Shown: one piece after another, positions 5,754-6,885 of the stretch
How the letters are laid out: each line of letters begins with the position of its first letter
Position numbering within the stretch: the first letter of the stretch is position 1
Source: a bacterium
Lineage (GTDB): Bacteria > Patescibacteriota > Saccharimonadia > Saccharimonadales > UBA4665
Direction of reading: 5' to 3'
Assembly: GCA_021804315.1 (NCBI GenBank)
Contig: JAJZHX010000028.1
Coordinates: 1-6,885, forward strand
Length of the DNA: 6,885 bases
Made by a program: the position numbers and the translations under genes
Notes under the pieces: generated by a model
Database searches by the model: none
Seen by the model: the letters and a program-made list of their open reading frames with translations, nothing else
Told to the model about the DNA's origin: nothing

Positions 5754-6449
5754 ATGGCAAATAAAACATTCAGATTAGAGAATGGCCAACTAATAAAAAT
5801 TTACAAAAGACGACAAACTAAAAATATTCGTTTAGCCATAACTACCTCAGGTCAAGCCAGAGTAACTATTCCGGTCTGGGCGCCATATTCAATCGGTCTT
5901 GACTTTGCGCGTAAAAGGCAGGACTGGATTAAAAAGCATCAATTTAAAAAAGACTTAATCTATAATGGCCAACTGATTGGCAAATGTCATCATATCTATT
6001 TTGAAGTTAGTGATAAGCCTAGACTAACTTATAGTCTTAATCAAAATTCAATTGTTATAAAATATCCGTTTACATTAACTATAGAAGACGCTTTAGTCCA
6101 AGCTAAGGCTAATGCAGTGGCTATCAAAGCTCTCAAAAATCAGGCAGAGAGTTTACTGACAATAAGAATTAATGAATTATCTAAAATGCATCAAATAACA
6201 TTTGAAAAATTAAATATTAAACAGCTAAAAAGTCGTTGGGGTAGTTGTGACTCAAATAAAAATATCACCTTAAATCTTTATTTAATGCAGTTACCCTGGC
6301 ATCTAATTGACTATGTGATAACCCACGAGCTTGTTCATACTAAAGTTTTAAGACATGGTCCATTGTTTTGGCAAGAAATAAGTAAATACGACGAAAACTA
6401 TAAAAATCATAAGAAGGAACTGCAAAGTTACAATACATTTGTGGCATAA
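5754..6449 (+). CDS. YgjP/DUF45-family zinc metalloprotein
   Basis: A 231-residue member of the YgjP-like (DUF45/WLM-related) family. The N-terminal beta-rich half starts FRLENGQLIKIYKRRQTKNIRL, here in pieces FRLENGQL and RRQTKNIRL, the usual opening. The C-terminal half has the family signature SRWGSC at 160-165 and the zinc site HELVH at 191-195, with the third ligand probably H201 in RHGPLFW; E192 would be the catalytic Glu. All ligands are present. Annotated as an M48-like metallopeptidase, but peptidase activity of the family is poorly shown, and from memory E. coli YgjP has been reported as a UTP pyrophosphatase, so the chemistry is open. It is cytoplasmic by absence of signal or membrane segments. 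The ATG has only a weak AAGTAAG ahead. It lies 26 bases after the kinase gene and four bases before the PAS gene, suggesting cotranscription. Confidence 0.9.
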   Translation: MANKTFRLENGQLIKIYKRRQTKNIRLAITTSGQARVTIPVWAPYSIGLDFARKRQDWIKKHQFKKDLIYNGQLIGKCHHIYFEVSDKPRLTYSLNQNSIVIKYPFTLTIEDALVQAKANAVAIKALKNQAESLLTIRINELSKMHQITFEKLNIKQLKSRWGSCDSNKNITLNLYLMQLPWHLIDYVITHELVHTKVLRHGPLFWQEISKYDENYKNHKKELQSYNTFVA

Positions 6450-6453
6450 TATA

Positions 6454-6885
6454 ATGATGAGCGAAGCAAGTATGCAAATTAATGGCAATGACGCTGTTAT
6501 CGAACATCAGCGGTTGAATACTCTCATAAATAGTATGGCTGACGCGGTTATTGCAGTTGATGAATTTGCTAAAATCGTTGAGTTTAACGCTGCTGCTCTA
6601 AATATTTTAGATATCAATAATTTATCACTTAACACCCCCTTAAACGAAGTCTTTAAGCCAGTCGATAAAGATAATCGGCCTGTCGATATAATAGATTTAG
6701 TTTTAAGTACTAAAGTACAGACTACCAATCGTGATTTACTGCTTACTTATCAGGACAATAGCCGAATAAACCTTTATATTAGCATTGCACCCGTTAGACT
6801 TAGCTATGGCAGTAATGGCCAAAGTGGTTATGTACTCCTATTCAGGGACATTACTAGAGAAAAATCGCTAGAAGAAGAACGAGAT
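6454..6885 (+). CDS. PAS-domain protein, probable sensor histidine kinase N-terminus (3' end beyond window)
   Basis: The first 144 codons are open to the right edge. After a short polar N-terminus comes a PAS domain at about 20-135: LINSMADAVIAVDEFAKIV, then FNAAALNIL, and the closing strand YVLLFRDITREK. The stretch FRDITREKSLEEERD is the standard junction between a PAS domain and the dimerisation helix of a histidine kinase, which would bring the phosphorylated His just past the window. No membrane helix precedes the PAS domain, so it probably senses a cytoplasmic signal; no cofactor-binding residue is obvious. Start candidates are ATG at 6454 and 6457, then 6472; none has a Shine-Dalgarno site, and the first lies four bases after the previous stop. 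A diguanylate cyclase or another output domain is possible instead of a kinase. Confidence 0.8.
   Translation, partial: MMSEASMQINGNDAVIEHQRLNTLINSMADAVIAVDEFAKIVEFNAAALNILDINNLSLNTPLNEVFKPVDKDNRPVDIIDLVLSTKVQTTNRDLLLTYQDNSRINLYISIAPVRLSYGSNGQSGYVLLFRDITREKSLEEERD

Noticed and set aside
6507..6728. 73-codon minus-strand reading frame
   Set aside because: Antisense to the PAS-domain gene, with low-complexity Ser/Thr-rich content and no ribosome site.

Overview
The window is AT-rich and gene-dense. It has short intergenic gaps, ATGA-type gene overlap and standard stops (TGA ends the glycosyltransferase gene, and the tRNA-Trp has a plain CCA anticodon), so UGA is not reassigned. The mix of genes fits a small-genome bacterium: a storage-glucan operon, an AAA_33-type kinase followed by a YgjP-type metalloprotein and a PAS protein, and several starts without Shine-Dalgarno sites. 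My best guess is Candidate Phyla Radiation/Patescibacteria, perhaps Saccharibacteria. That assignment is an inference from gene content and protein style, not a database result.

Left part (1-3727, minus strand): a three-gene alpha-glucan operon read right to left. It encodes a GT-B glycosyltransferase resembling glycogen synthases, a GH57 alpha-amylase-type hydrolase, and a GH15 glucoamylase-type hydrolase that runs off the left edge. The first two overlap by ATGA and the third follows after 22 bases behind a strong ribosome binding site. None has a visible signal peptide. The set therefore looks like an intracellular build-and-break module for glycogen-like glucan. A promoter with a perfect TATAAT box and a 14-bp palindrome at the predicted transcription start precede it.

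Middle (3777-4942): about 400 bases with no credible gene but with a small hairpin, then a minus-strand Phd/YefM antitoxin and PIN-domain (VapC-like) toxin pair, directly downstream of a tRNA-Trp(CCA) gene. The tRNA has a good sigma-70-type promoter. The antitoxin appears to have its own promoter, built into a tandem 8-bp repeat right after the tRNA. A 7-base copy of the tRNA 3' end lies beyond the toxin, a weak hint that the pair may have arrived as a small cassette.

Right part (5026-6885, plus strand): a divergent promoter reads into a P-loop kinase-like ATPase (apparently a nearly leaderless mRNA), a YgjP/WLM-like zinc metalloprotein, and the N-terminal PAS part of what is probably a sensor histidine kinase, cut by the right edge. 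The close spacing suggests one operon.

No IS element, CRISPR array, prophage gene or rRNA was seen. Most of the window is recognisable. The more open points are the regulatory architecture around the tRNA/toxin-antitoxin region, the operator-like palindromes, and the joint role of the kinase, metalloprotein and PAS genes.
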